Both the position numbers and the translations under genes were made by a program. Under the pieces are notes generated by a model. The model searched no databases, was not told the origin of the DNA, and worked only from the letters and a program-made list of their open reading frames with translations. A DNA stretch of 64,000 nt from Neomoorella stamsii (GTDB taxonomy: Bacteria; Bacillota; DSM-521; Neomoorellales; Neomoorellaceae), in contig NZ_PVXL01000026.1 of NCBI RefSeq assembly GCF_002995805.1, positions 23,537-87,536 of the forward strand, given 5' to 3'. Every line of letters begins with the position of its first letter. The first letter of the stretch is position 1. Shown here piece by piece: positions 10,180 to 18,051 of this stretch.

Positions 10180-11127
10180 ATGTTCTATACCACCCTGGGA
10201 GCCAGCGGGATCAGGGTATCCCGCCTGTGCTTTGGCTCCTTGACCATAGGCCCGCTCCAGGCGGGCCTGAGTATTGCTACCGGGGCCAGCCTCATTCGCC
10301 GCGCCCTGGAACTGGGCGTCAACTTTATCGACACAGCTCAGTGTTACGCCAATTATCCTTATATCAAGGCCGCCCTGCAGGGCTGGCAGGAACCGGTGGT
10401 CGTGGCCACCAAGTCCTACGACTACACGGCAGCAGGTATGGCCCGGAGCTTAGAAGAGGCCCGGCGGGAGTTGGACCGGGATGTTATTGATATCTTTTTA
10501 CTCCACGAGCAGGAAACGGCTCTGACCCTGGCCGGCCACCGGCTGGCCCTGGAGTACCTCCTGGAAGCCAAAGAACGCGGTCTGGTGCGGGCCGTGGGTA
10601 TCTCTTCCCATGCTGTAGCAGCGGTACGGGCGGCAGCCATGATGCCGGAGATCGACATTATCCATCCCCTGTACAACCAGGCGGGGCTGGGGATACTGGA
10701 CGGCAGCAGGGAGGAGATGCTGGCTGCCATTACCCTGGCCCATACTAACGGCAAGGGGATCTATGCCATGAAGGCCCTGGGTGGCGGCCACCTGGTATCT
10801 AGCGCGCGGCAGGCCCTGGAGTTTGTCCTGGCCACCCCGGTCATTGATGCCGTAGCCGTGGGCATGCAGTCCCTGGCCGAGGTAGAGGTAAATGTCGCCT
10901 GGTTTAGCGGCCGGGAACCGGCGGCGGAATTGCTGGCGGAGGTCCAGGGGCGGAAGCGCCGGCTCCTGGTGGAAGACTGGTGCCGGGGTTGCGGGTCCTG
11001 CGTCAAGCGCTGTCCCCAGGGAGCCCTGGAACTGGCAGGCGGGCGGGCGGTAGTTGATCCGGATAAGTGCATCCTCTGCGGTTATTGCGCCGGCGCCTGC
11101 CGCGATTTTTGCCTTAAGGTGATTTGA
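10180..11127 (+). CDS. Aldo/keto reductase with C-terminal 2[4Fe-4S] ferredoxin domain
   Basis: A 315-residue fusion. Residues 1-250 form an aldo/keto reductase barrel: the opening 'LGASGIRVSRLCFGSLTIG', 'GVNFIDTAQCYANY' with the catalytic-type D and Y, and 'VVVATKSYDYT'. Residues about 265-315 carry two ferredoxin motifs: C-x2-C-x2-C-x3-C in 'WCRGCGSCVKRCPQG' and in 'KCILCGYCAGACRDFC'. Such AKR-ferredoxin fusions are frequent in anaerobic Clostridia; the clusters may pass electrons to or from the NAD(P)H site. The substrate is unknown. The gene ends 1 bp before ruvX begins, suggesting translational coupling. Confidence 0.88.
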   Translation: MFYTTLGASGIRVSRLCFGSLTIGPLQAGLSIATGASLIRRALELGVNFIDTAQCYANYPYIKAALQGWQEPVVVATKSYDYTAAGMARSLEEARRELDRDVIDIFLLHEQETALTLAGHRLALEYLLEAKERGLVRAVGISSHAVAAVRAAAMMPEIDIIHPLYNQAGLGILDGSREEMLAAITLAHTNGKGIYAMKALGGGHLVSSARQALEFVLATPVIDAVAVGMQSLAEVEVNVAWFSGREPAAELLAEVQGRKRRLLVEDWCRGCGSCVKRCPQGALELAGGRAVVDPDKCILCGYCAGACRDFCLKVI

Positions 11128-11128
11128 A

Positions 11129-11551
11129 TTGCGCATTATGGGACTGGATGTCGGCAGTAAAACCATTGGCGTGGCCGTTAGCGACCCTCTAGGCTGGACG
11201 GCCCAGGGCGTGACCACCATTCGCCGGAAAAGTAAGGCTGCCGATGTGGACGCCCTGAAGCAATTAGTTGCCAGGTACGGCGTTGAAGAGGTGGTGGTCG
11301 GGCTCCCCCGCAATATGAACGGTACCTTCGGGCCCCGTGCTGAAGAAGCCCGCGCCTTTGCCGCCAGGCTAGAGGCGGAACTGGGGCTGCCGGTGCACCT
11401 TTATGACGAGCGCCTCACTACCGTAGCGGCTGATAAAATCCTCCTGGAGGCCGATCTTTCCCGCCGCCGCCGGCGGGCCGTTGTCGACCAGGTAGCGGCA
11501 AGTATAATTTTGCAGGGGTACCTTGACCGGCGGGGGCAAAATGGGGTATGA
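11129..11551 (+). CDS. ruvX: Putative pre-16S rRNA nuclease / Holliday junction resolvase RuvX (YqgF)
   Basis: A 140-residue RNase H-fold protein of the YqgF family. The first acidic residue is D7 in 'MGLDVGSKTIGVAVSD'. 'EVVVGLPRNMNGTFGPRA' forms the central strand and loop, 'LYDERLTTVAA' provides the conserved D-E-R-x-T-T, and 'RRAVVDQVAASIILQGYL' contains the last catalytic-type D. YqgF trims the 5' end of 16S rRNA in E. coli; a Holliday resolvase role has also been proposed. Start is TTG at 11129, preceded by AAGGTGA 6 bases upstream; an alternative ATG lies three codons in. It is nearly contiguous with the preceding AKR gene. Confidence 0.93.
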   Translation: MRIMGLDVGSKTIGVAVSDPLGWTAQGVTTIRRKSKAADVDALKQLVARYGVEEVVVGLPRNMNGTFGPRAEEARAFAARLEAELGLPVHLYDERLTTVAADKILLEADLSRRRRRAVVDQVAASIILQGYLDRRGQNGV

Positions 11552-11581
11552 TAGGCCTATCCTGGAAAAAGGAGTGAGGAC

Positions 11582-11863
11582 ATGGCCGACCAGGAAAACA
11601 CCATCGTCCTGACAGATGATGAAGGGCAGGAGCATGAGTTTGTTGTCGTGGATATCCTCAATGTCGAAGATGACGAGTATGCCATCCTGTTACCAGTGGC
11701 AAACGGCGATACCGGCGCAGGTGAAGCCATTGTTTTAAAGATCGGCCTGGATGACGATGGCAACGAGGTCCTCTATGAGATTGAGGATGAAGACGAATGG
11801 CAAAGGGTGGCCCAGGCCTGGGAAGACGCCCTCGGTGAAGAAGAGGAAGAAGAGGAAGAGTGA
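11582..11863 (+). CDS. DUF1292 domain protein
   Basis: A 93-residue very acidic protein matching DUF1292 (YrzB family): 'NTIVLTDDEGQEHEFVVVDILNVEDDEYAILLPV' and 'EIEDEDEWQRVAQAWEDAL', ending in a run of glutamates. Members are small beta-rich proteins of unknown function nearly always located downstream of ruvX, as here. AAGGAGTGAGG lies just before the ATG. A terminator 8 bp after the stop closes the alaS operon. Confidence 0.9.
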   Translation: MADQENTIVLTDDEGQEHEFVVVDILNVEDDEYAILLPVANGDTGAGEAIVLKIGLDDDGNEVLYEIEDEDEWQRVAQAWEDALGEEEEEEEE

Positions 11864-11870
11864 AGACGAA

Positions 11871-11905
11871 AAAGCCCGCCAGGTAAACTGGCGGGCTTTG
11901 CCTTA
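11871..11905 (+). terminator. Terminator of the alaS-DUF1292 operon
   Basis: AAAGCCCGCCAG (11871-11882) pairs with CTGGCGGGCTTT (11888-11899), loop GTAAA, then GCCTTAAATTT. The symmetrical A and T tracts could support termination in both directions. Confidence 0.9.
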
Positions 11906-11975
11906 AATTTACTTTGTATCTCCAGTTCGGAGGGGGCATATTATGTTTTAAAAGAGTTGTGCGGGAAGTGGGCCC

Positions 11976-13310
11976 ATGGTCAGGTGGAAACTGGCAGTAT
12001 TTTTAATTTTTATGCTGGGAGTGGCCGGCCTGGCCGTAATGGGAATTTATTTTTCCGGCCGCATTTTCCCGGGAGTAACCATTGCCGGCTGGCCGGTCGG
12101 AGGGCTGCCGCCGGCTGCTGCCAGGTTAAAGATAATGGAACTGGCTACGAAAATCCTGGACCGGGAAATCAAATTGCGCCTGGGTGACAGATTAATGACA
12201 ACCACTCCCCGGGCCCTGGGTATGAAAATTGATATTGAGGCTACCCTGTCCCGGGCCTGGGCCCTGGGCCGGGCCGGGAATTTGCAGCAACGCCTGTCTG
12301 TTTTCGCATCTCAAAGGCGCCGGCTAGATCTGGTCTATCAGTGGGAACAAGACCGCCTCCAGGCAGAATTAAAACACCTGGGCGATGATATCTTGAAAGA
12401 GCCAGTGGATGCTCGCCTGGAAATAGATAATAACGGTAAACCGTACTTAATCCCCGCGCAGGCCGGCTGGCAGGTGGATACTGAGACCTTGCTGGCCCGC
12501 CTGGCAGATTCATCCCAGGGGCAGGTAATCGACATCCCCTTGAACCGCCTTGAACCCCGTTTGACTTCCGCCGCCCTGGCAGCCCGGAAAATTGAAAAAC
12601 CAGCCGGGAGCTTTACCACCTTTTTTAATCCGGCTGATACCGACCGTACCCACAACATCCGGCTGGCGACCCGCACCCTGGATGGCACCTGGTTATCGCC
12701 GGGGGGCGAGTTCTCCTTTAACCAGGTGGTAGGGCCGCGGACCATAGAGCGTGGCTACCGGGAAGCAATGGTTATCGAAGATCGTAACTTTGTACCCGGT
12801 ATTGGCGGCGGTGTTTGCCAGGTGTCATCAACCCTCTATAATGCCGCCCTGGCTGCCGGATTAACTATTCTCGAGCGCCAGCCCCATGGCCTGGCCATAG
12901 ATTATGTACCGCCGGGCCGGGATGCTACCGTAGCCTATGGCCTGATTGATCTTAAAATCCGCAATGATACTCCCTTCTGGTACTGGTTAAAGGCCTGGGT
13001 GGATAGTGATAAGCTGGCAATGACCTTTTATGCCGCCGGGGAAGCCCCCGCCGCTGAGGTGGTGAGCCAGGTAATTGAAAAGATCCCCCCGCCGGAAGAA
13101 GTGGAAGTGGTACCCCACTGGCCTCCCGAAAAAGAGGAAGTTAAACAGGAGGGAAAACCTGGTTTCCGGACCAGAGTCATCAGGATTATCCACCGGCAGG
13201 GGAAAGAAGGACGGCAAGAGGTTGTCTCCCAGGATTTATACCCACCTCTACCCCGGGTCGTCCGCCGGGGGCAACCTGCGGAAAAGGTTGTACCTTTCCC
13301 CGCACCCTGA
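11976..13310 (+). CDS. VanW family protein with peptidoglycan-binding-like domain
   Basis: A 444-residue cell-envelope protein with one N-terminal transmembrane or signal segment (about 5-27, 'LAVFLIFMLGVAGLAVMGIYF'). An extracellular region with two PG_binding_4-like segments (about 30-210) is followed by the VanW domain (about 215-360): 'SFTTFFNPADTDRTHNIRLAT', 'LSPGGEFSFNQVVGPRT', 'GGGVCQVSSTLYNAALAAGL' and 'GRDATVAYGLIDL'. A basic, proline-rich tail follows. VanW proteins accompany some vancomycin-resistance clusters but are widespread in spore-formers, with no proven activity. No van genes are nearby, so resistance should not be inferred. It precedes mltG, another envelope gene. Confidence 0.88.
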   Translation: MVRWKLAVFLIFMLGVAGLAVMGIYFSGRIFPGVTIAGWPVGGLPPAAARLKIMELATKILDREIKLRLGDRLMTTTPRALGMKIDIEATLSRAWALGRAGNLQQRLSVFASQRRRLDLVYQWEQDRLQAELKHLGDDILKEPVDARLEIDNNGKPYLIPAQAGWQVDTETLLARLADSSQGQVIDIPLNRLEPRLTSAALAARKIEKPAGSFTTFFNPADTDRTHNIRLATRTLDGTWLSPGGEFSFNQVVGPRTIERGYREAMVIEDRNFVPGIGGGVCQVSSTLYNAALAAGLTILERQPHGLAIDYVPPGRDATVAYGLIDLKIRNDTPFWYWLKAWVDSDKLAMTFYAAGEAPAAEVVSQVIEKIPPPEEVEVVPHWPPEKEEVKQEGKPGFRTRVIRIIHRQGKEGRQEVVSQDLYPPLPRVVRRGQPAEKVVPFPAP

Positions 13311-13316
13311 TATAAT
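13288..13316 (+). promoter_or_regulatory. Promoter before mltG
   Basis: TTGTAC (13288-13293), 17 bp, TATAAT (13311-13316), within and just past the 3' end of the vanW-like gene. The -10 is perfect and the -35 matches 4 of 6 bases. Confidence 0.65.
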
Positions 13317-13351
13317 GAAAAAAAATAATCTGGGAGAGAAAACATGGGATT

Positions 13352-14407
13352 ATGGGGGAAGAGCTGGAAACAAGCTATAATCTAGCTTCCGGGCGGCCCT
13401 GGCACCGCCGGTTAATATTGTTCCTGGCAATAATTATTCTGACCCTGGGCGGGAGCGGGTATTTTTTCCTGACCCTGCTGGCCCCGGCGAAGCCCGGTGC
13501 CCCGGCCGTAGAGGTAAACATTGCGCCGGGATCAAGTTCGGCCGTCATCGCCAGTAATCTTACCAGCCAGGGGATAATCAAGAGCCCCCTGGCCTTCCGA
13601 CTGGTGACCATGGTTACAGGCCTGGACAGGCAACTAAAGCCTGGCCGCTATTTAATCTCCCCCAGCCTTTCCCTGCCGGAGATCATCCGCCTGCTAGCTG
13701 CGGGCAAGGTCCAGGAGATTGAATTTACCATTCCCGAAGGCTATACTGTGCGCCAAATAGCCGCCCTGCTCCAGCAGAAGGGCGTGATCCAGGAGGAGGA
13801 TTTCCTGCAGGCGGCAGCCCGGGATTACCCCTTTGATTTTTTGCAGGGCCTGCCTTCCGGTCCGGAACACGTCCAGGGTTTTTTGTTTCCCGACACTTAC
13901 CGGGTGGCCAGGGGGACGCCGGCGGAGGAGATTATCCTGATGATGCTCAAGCGCTTCGACCAGGTTTACCAGGAAATCAGCCGGGAGAAAGAGCCGGGCC
14001 TAGAGTTAAATACCCGCCAAATCGTTACCCTGGCTTCCATAGTCGAACGGGAAGCAAAGATTGATGCAGAGCGGCCCCTGATTGCCGGCGTCTTTGTCAA
14101 CCGCCTGAAAAAGGGCATGCGCCTGGAATCCTGCGCCACGGTGGAATATTTATTGCCCGCGCCCAAGCCCGTTTTATCCTACCAGGACCTGCAGATTGAT
14201 TCCCCATATAATACTTACCGGGTCAACGGCCTGCCACCTGGTCCCATTGCCAGTCCGGGCCGGGCCTCGCTCCTCGCGGCCTTAAAGCCGGCTGCAACTG
14301 ACTACCTCTATTTTGTCGCTAAACCCGACGGTTCCCATTATTTTAGCCGTACCCTGGCCGAACACAACCGGGCGCTGGCCCGCTACCAGGCCGGGAATGG
14401 TAATTAA
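13352..14407 (+). CDS. mltG: Endolytic transglycosylase MltG
   Basis: A 351-residue YceG/MltG protein that cuts nascent glycan strands and ends peptidoglycan polymerisation. It has a cytoplasmic N terminus, one transmembrane helix at about 24-45 ('LILFLAIIILTLGGSGYFFLTLL'), a LysM-like subdomain ('FTIPEGYTVRQIAALLQQKGVI', about 128-150) and the catalytic domain. The catalytic glutamate lies in 'LASIVEREAKIDAERP' near residue 232. 'RLESCATVEYLL' and 'YNTYRVNGLPPGPIASPG' are further family signatures. Length is normal. It has its own predicted promoter. Confidence 0.95.
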   Translation: MGEELETSYNLASGRPWHRRLILFLAIIILTLGGSGYFFLTLLAPAKPGAPAVEVNIAPGSSSAVIASNLTSQGIIKSPLAFRLVTMVTGLDRQLKPGRYLISPSLSLPEIIRLLAAGKVQEIEFTIPEGYTVRQIAALLQQKGVIQEEDFLQAAARDYPFDFLQGLPSGPEHVQGFLFPDTYRVARGTPAEEIILMMLKRFDQVYQEISREKEPGLELNTRQIVTLASIVEREAKIDAERPLIAGVFVNRLKKGMRLESCATVEYLLPAPKPVLSYQDLQIDSPYNTYRVNGLPPGPIASPGRASLLAALKPAATDYLYFVAKPDGSHYFSRTLAEHNRALARYQAGNGN

Positions 14408-14436
14408 ATTTAACGAATGATTTTTCCTTTAGTTTT

Positions 14437-14445
14437 TGTTATAAT
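14437..14445 (+). promoter_or_regulatory. Extended -10 promoter element of rex
   Basis: TGTTATAAT (TGn plus a perfect TATAAT at 14440-14445) lies 37 bp before the rex ATG. No clear -35 hexamer is present, as expected for an extended -10 promoter. No obvious Rex operator overlaps it. Confidence 0.6.
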
Positions 14446-14481
14446 TAAAACCAGAATAACTAAAAGCGAGGGAGAGCATTA

Positions 14482-15132
14482 ATGCCATTTCGGATTAAAA
14501 TACCCCGTTCAACTATTGACCGCTTACCTCTTTATTACCGTTGCCTCAATTTAATAGAAGAACACGGGATAGAAGAAATTTCCTCTCAGGTCCTCGGGGT
14601 CAGGGTAGGGGTCGACCCTTCGGTAATCCGGAAAGACCTGGCCTGGTTCGGTGAGCTGGGTAAACGCGGTGTGGGTTATAATGTAACTTACCTTAAAGAG
14701 GCCATTGGCCGTATCCTGGGCCTGGACAAGGAGTGGCCCTTTATCCTGGTGGGGGCCGGTAAACTGGGTATGGCCCTGGCTGAGCACAACCGGAAATATG
14801 GCCGGCATTTTCACCTGGTGGGCGTCTTTGACCGGGACCCGGAAAAATTCGGACTCATGGTTGGGGGGCAACAAGTAAGCCCCATGGAGGAAATGCCCGC
14901 TTTTGTGAAAGAGAAAGATATTAAAATCGCCATGCTGGCCGTGCCGGCGGAAGAAGCGCAGAAGGTGGCCCATGAACTGGTTAAATGCGGCATTAAAGGT
15001 ATCTTGAGCTACGCACCCATTACCTTAAGCGTGCCGGAAGATGTCCTGGTCTATAACGCCGATTACAACCTCGACCTCCAGCGCCTGGCCTATTACCTCA
15101 GTAACGACGGTAATATCTCCTGGGGGGAATAG
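14482..15132 (+). CDS. rex: Redox-sensing transcriptional repressor Rex
   Basis: A 216-residue Rex protein that represses fermentation and respiration genes until the NADH/NAD+ ratio rises. The N-terminal winged helix covers about 1-80: 'IPRSTIDRLPLYYRCLNLIEEHG', 'SSQVLGVRVGVDPSVIRKDLAWFGELGKRGVGYNV'. The NAD-binding Rossmann domain starts at about 89 with 'LVGAGKLGMALAEH', then 'VGVFDRDPEKFG'. The C-terminal domain-swapped helix is 'NLDLQRLAYYLS'. Length and order are canonical. The ATG is preceded by GCGAGGGAGAG and an extended -10 promoter. A strong terminator follows. Its targets are not identifiable in this window by sequence alone. Confidence 0.97.
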   Translation: MPFRIKIPRSTIDRLPLYYRCLNLIEEHGIEEISSQVLGVRVGVDPSVIRKDLAWFGELGKRGVGYNVTYLKEAIGRILGLDKEWPFILVGAGKLGMALAEHNRKYGRHFHLVGVFDRDPEKFGLMVGGQQVSPMEEMPAFVKEKDIKIAMLAVPAEEAQKVAHELVKCGIKGILSYAPITLSVPEDVLVYNADYNLDLQRLAYYLSNDGNISWGE

Positions 15133-15155
15133 CAGCGGCCGTTCGCTATTGTTGA

Positions 15156-15192
15156 GGCACCCGGATTTCGTGGGTGCCGTTTTTTATTTTTA
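15156..15192 (+). terminator. Terminator after rex
   Basis: GGCACCC (15156-15162) pairs with GGGTGCC (15172-15178), followed by GTTTTTTATTTTT. Confidence 0.92.
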
Positions 15193-15213
15193 CCTAAAAA
15201 TTTCTTCCTGGCA

Positions 15214-15242
15214 GCAGGAAAATGCTTAATGATGACGAAATA
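15214..15242 (+). promoter_or_regulatory. Sigma-H-like promoter upstream of yeiH
   Basis: GCAGGAA (15214-15220), 15 bases, CGAAATA (15236-15242), preceded by AAAAATTTC. It fits RnAGGAwWW-N11-RnnGAAW. The ATG of yeiH is 310 bp downstream, so it would give a long leader. Confidence 0.65.
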
Positions 15243-15551
15243 TATTTAGTGGTAGCTAACATTATGGGAATGTTAGCACAAGGATAATTAACATAATAAA
15301 ACTGTTGTGAGTGTTAGGTTAAGCATATTACCCAGGAGCACATAAATATATTTTATTAACGTGATAACGTTATTCTTTTCTCTCTTTAAATGATGCTCTG
15401 CTAACATGGGAAGAGGGGGTGAAAGCGAGGACAAAGTGAACGTGAGAATGAGCGCCAGAAAGGGAGGTGATACAGTTAAGGAGCTAAGGGAAAGCAAGGG
15501 GAGGATTATTGCTAACAAATTAAAGTAAACAATTTTTTAGGGGGGAACAAA
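15243..15551 (+). other. Long untranslated leader of yeiH with a perfect hairpin
   Basis: About 310 bp with no supportable ORF. GCTAACATT (15255-15263) pairs perfectly with AATGTTAGC (15269-15277) just after the promoter. The related word TGCTAACATGGG recurs near 15400. The last part contains GGGGGGAAC just before the ATG. No known riboswitch was recognised. Confidence 0.45.
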
Positions 15552-17015
15552 ATGGCCCAGGAAGCCAAAGGAGCCCGCTCTCCACTGCTTAAGAGTGAAG
15601 ACTGGTGGGCATTATGGATCGGATTATTTATCTTTTTCCTCGGTTTTCTGAAGATAACCGGTGCCGACCTTATCGGCTGGGTAGTAAAAACCAATATGTG
15701 GCTGGATCTTTCCAAGGCCCTCTCGCCGGTGTCGGATGTCTACAAGGGCCTTCCCGGTATTGTTTCGCTAATTCTTACGTATATTTTCCTGACGGTGATC
15801 CTGAGTATTGGCGTAGCTTCCATGGGTGGCAATGTCCGCCGTTTCATCAGCGGGTTTACCATTATCTTCTTCATTACGTATATCTGCTGGATGATCGGTA
15901 ACTATGCTTATATTGCGGCTACACCGGACCAGCTGGCGAAATTAAAGCTTCCCTGGTCATTACGTATGACTGGTGAATCGGGCTTTATTATTGCTTTGAT
16001 CGTAGGTTTAATTATTGGTAATTTTTTCCCGGGACTTACCCGTTATCTTCAAGAAGCAACAAAACCCGAGTGGTTTGTGAAGACAGCTATAGTTATCCTC
16101 GGTGGCCAGATTGGCCTTAATGCCCTCCATTCTACCGGTTTAACTGCCCAGGTAGTTTTCCGGGGACTCTGCGCCATTATCGAAGCCTATTTGATCTACT
16201 GGCCCCTGGTCTACTTTATTGCCCGCAAGTACTTTAAATTCACCCCCGAATGGGCCGCACCCCTGGCCTCGGGTATTTCCATCTGCGGTGTTTCCGCGGC
16301 CATTGCCACCGGTGGCGCCATCAAGGCCCGCCCGGTAATCCCCATTATTGTTTCATCCCTGGTCGTTATCTTTGCCGTCGTTGAACTGATTATTCTGCCC
16401 TTTGCCGCCCAAGCCTGGCTCTACAAGGAGCCCATGGTGGCCGGTGCCTGGATGGGACTGGCCGTCAAGACCGACGGCGCCGCGGCTGCGAGTGGTGCTA
16501 TGGTCGATGCCCTGATCAGGAGCAAAGCCATCAGTGCCCTGGGTGTAAAGTGGCAGGAAGGCTGGATGCTCATGGCAACCACGACCGTCAAGGTTTTCAT
16601 TGACATCTTTATTGCCATCTGGGCCTTTATCCTGGCCATTATCTGGTCCTGGAAGATCGACCGGCGGGAAGGTGAAAAAGCAAACGCCGGGGAAATCTGG
16701 CTGCGGTTCCCGAAATTCGTTCTCGGTTACGCCGCCCTGTTTATTCTCGTCCTCCTCATTGGTACCAGTGTAGGCAAAGATACGTTGAAGCTGTTAAACG
16801 CGGGTATCGGGCAGGCAGGTGCCTTCCGCGGCATCTTCTTTGCCCTGACCTTCTTCACCATCGGCTTAATGTCCAATTTTAAAAAGCTCTGGGAAGAAGG
16901 TATGGGCAAATTGACCGTGGTCTATGTGGTCTGCCTGTTCGGCTTCATTATCTGGATCGGCCTGATTATTTCCTGGCTCTTCTTCCACGGTATAACTCCA
17001 CCGACGGTAGCCTGA
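15552..17015 (+). CDS. YeiH/UPF0324 family putative sulfur oxyanion transporter
   Basis: A 487-residue integral membrane protein with about 11-12 hydrophobic segments. UPF0324 (YeiH) signatures are 'EWFVKTAIVILGGQIGLNALHS', 'CGVSAAIATGGAIKARP', 'VAGAWMGLAVKTDGAAAASGAMVDA' and 'FFALTFFTIGLMSNFKKL'. It is longer than E. coli YeiH (about 350 residues) because of an N-terminal extension with two or three extra helices and the soluble insert 'WKIDRREGEKANAGEIW'. Such long forms occur beside dsr genes in sulfite/sulfate reducers and are proposed to move sulfate, sulfite or other sulfur anions; this is inference from neighbourhood. A 45-residue membrane protein follows 17 bp downstream in the same transcript. 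Confidence 0.85.
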   Translation: MAQEAKGARSPLLKSEDWWALWIGLFIFFLGFLKITGADLIGWVVKTNMWLDLSKALSPVSDVYKGLPGIVSLILTYIFLTVILSIGVASMGGNVRRFISGFTIIFFITYICWMIGNYAYIAATPDQLAKLKLPWSLRMTGESGFIIALIVGLIIGNFFPGLTRYLQEATKPEWFVKTAIVILGGQIGLNALHSTGLTAQVVFRGLCAIIEAYLIYWPLVYFIARKYFKFTPEWAAPLASGISICGVSAAIATGGAIKARPVIPIIVSSLVVIFAVVELIILPFAAQAWLYKEPMVAGAWMGLAVKTDGAAAASGAMVDALIRSKAISALGVKWQEGWMLMATTTVKVFIDIFIAIWAFILAIIWSWKIDRREGEKANAGEIWLRFPKFVLGYAALFILVLLIGTSVGKDTLKLLNAGIGQAGAFRGIFFALTFFTIGLMSNFKKLWEEGMGKLTVVYVVCLFGFIIWIGLIISWLFFHGITPPTVA

Positions 17016-17032
17016 AAAGGAGGTAACTAAAA

Positions 17033-17170
17033 ATGGCCGAACAAGAACGCCTGCCGCAAGAGGAAGAATGGTTTGATTTAATGCCTGCCGAAAAAAAGCT
17101 AATCAGCATTAGCCTGGGACTGGGGATTGTCCTGTTGGTGGTGCTCCTGCTGGTAACTCATACAATTTAG
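17033..17170 (+). CDS. Small single-pass membrane protein paired with YeiH (45 aa)
   Basis: A 45-residue ORF preceded by a perfect AAAAGGAGGT 6 bases before the ATG. Residues 1-25 are acidic and soluble ('EQERLPQEEEWFDLMPAEKK'). Residues 27-43 form one transmembrane helix ('ISLGLGIVLLVVLLLVTHT'). The stop is followed by a terminator, so it forms a two-gene transcript with the transporter. The strong ribosome site and tight spacing argue it is a real accessory subunit or regulator, but no family is recognised. Confidence 0.8.
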   Translation: MAEQERLPQEEEWFDLMPAEKKLISISLGLGIVLLVVLLLVTHTI

Positions 17171-17195
17171 TTAAAGAGCTTATTCTCCTCTATAA

Positions 17196-17235
17196 GCTCA
17201 AGGTTCCGGATTGCCGGGGCCTTGAGCTCTTTTTA
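17196..17235 (+). terminator. Terminator after the yeiH pair
   Basis: GCTCAAGG (17196-17203) pairs with CCTTGAGC (17220-17227), followed by TCTTTTTATA. An AAGAGCT copy at 17175 could pair alternatively with the right arm (GAGCTCTT). Confidence 0.85.
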
Positions 17236-17262
17236 TAAATACCAAAAAAAATTTTGCCGGCA

Positions 17263-17291
17263 GCAGGAAAACTGCCCTCGATAGCGAAATA
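17263..17291 (+). promoter_or_regulatory. Sigma-H-like promoter upstream of the DsrMK-like pair
   Basis: GCAGGAA (17263-17269), 15 bases, CGAAATA (17285-17291), preceded by AAAAAAATTTTGCCGG. It lies 98 bp before the ATG at 17389. Confidence 0.7.
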
Positions 17292-17388
17292 AAAAGAATG
17301 ATAACTAACGGGATTTTATAAATATCATAGTCGCACTTGCGTGAACGTAAACATGCAGGGTAAGACAAGCTTTTGAGGAGGGCAGTTT

Positions 17389-18051
17389 ATGAATTTCTGG
17401 CAATCATTCATCGGTGGCATTTTGCCGTATGTATCTATCGCCATCCTGGTTTTGGGGCTGGGTTATAAAGTAGCATACTGGTATAATGCGCCGGCAAACC
17501 TGCACTGGGAACTTTTTCCCTACCCGCGTACCCTGGGAGGCCAGCTGGGCGAACTCGTGACAGAGGTTTTCACTCTCCGCAGCCTTTTTCACCATAACCG
17601 TAAATTATGGTTTCCGTCCCTGGTTATGCATTGGGGTATTTACTTAGTCGTCTTCTGGCTGTTTTTCTTGCTGTTGGGGGCACCCTTCGCCATTTATCTG
17701 GGTGTAGCCGGCGGTGTTTTAGCCCTGACAGGTTCCTGCCTGTTGCTTTTGTTCCGCTTATTTGCTGCCGAACTACGCCAGATTTCGGCGCCGGTGGAAT
17801 ATTTGAACCTGCTCTTTATCTTTCTGGTGGCCCTTGCTGCCCTCGCCAGTGGGGCTCTAAGTGATTTTGCTTTCAGGAGTTATTTTATCAGTTTGTTAAC
17901 CTTGAAACCCCACTTACCACTGCCGGGAAGCTACCTGATCTTTCTGTTGTTGTTGTGGCTTTTTATGATCTACATCCCTTTTACCCGTATGGCACACTTT
18001 GCCGTCAAGTATTTTACCTATCATAAGGTTAAGTGGGGTGAAATGGAATAA
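17389..18051 (+). CDS. DsrM-like membrane cytochrome b subunit
   Basis: A 220-residue membrane protein with five or six hydrophobic helices, related to the NarI/DsrM heme-b family ('LFHHNRKLWFPSLVMHWGIYLVVFWLF' near 62-88; 'RMAHFAVKYFTYHKVKW' at the C terminus, with histidines placed to ligate heme). In DsrM-type proteins a quinol or quinone site passes electrons across the membrane to the DsrK iron-sulfur subunit. The next gene, overlapping by one base (TAATG), encodes a DsrK-like protein, so the two form a DsrMK-type module. It is shorter than the DsrM at 39219 (330 residues). Start is ATG with GAGGAGGG upstream. Confidence 0.82.
   Translation: MNFWQSFIGGILPYVSIAILVLGLGYKVAYWYNAPANLHWELFPYPRTLGGQLGELVTEVFTLRSLFHHNRKLWFPSLVMHWGIYLVVFWLFFLLLGAPFAIYLGVAGGVLALTGSCLLLLFRLFAAELRQISAPVEYLNLLFIFLVALAALASGALSDFAFRSYFISLLTLKPHLPLPGSYLIFLLLLWLFMIYIPFTRMAHFAVKYFTYHKVKWGEME

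Noticed and set aside
11976..13310. Vancomycin-resistance role for the VanW-domain protein
   Set aside because: VanW domains are common in spore-formers, and no vanHAX or vanRS genes are present nearby.
14395..14420. A ninth sigma-H-like site before rex
   Set aside because: The -35-like half (CCGGGAA) and a spacing of 16 depart from the eight-copy pattern, and an extended -10 lies closer to the gene.
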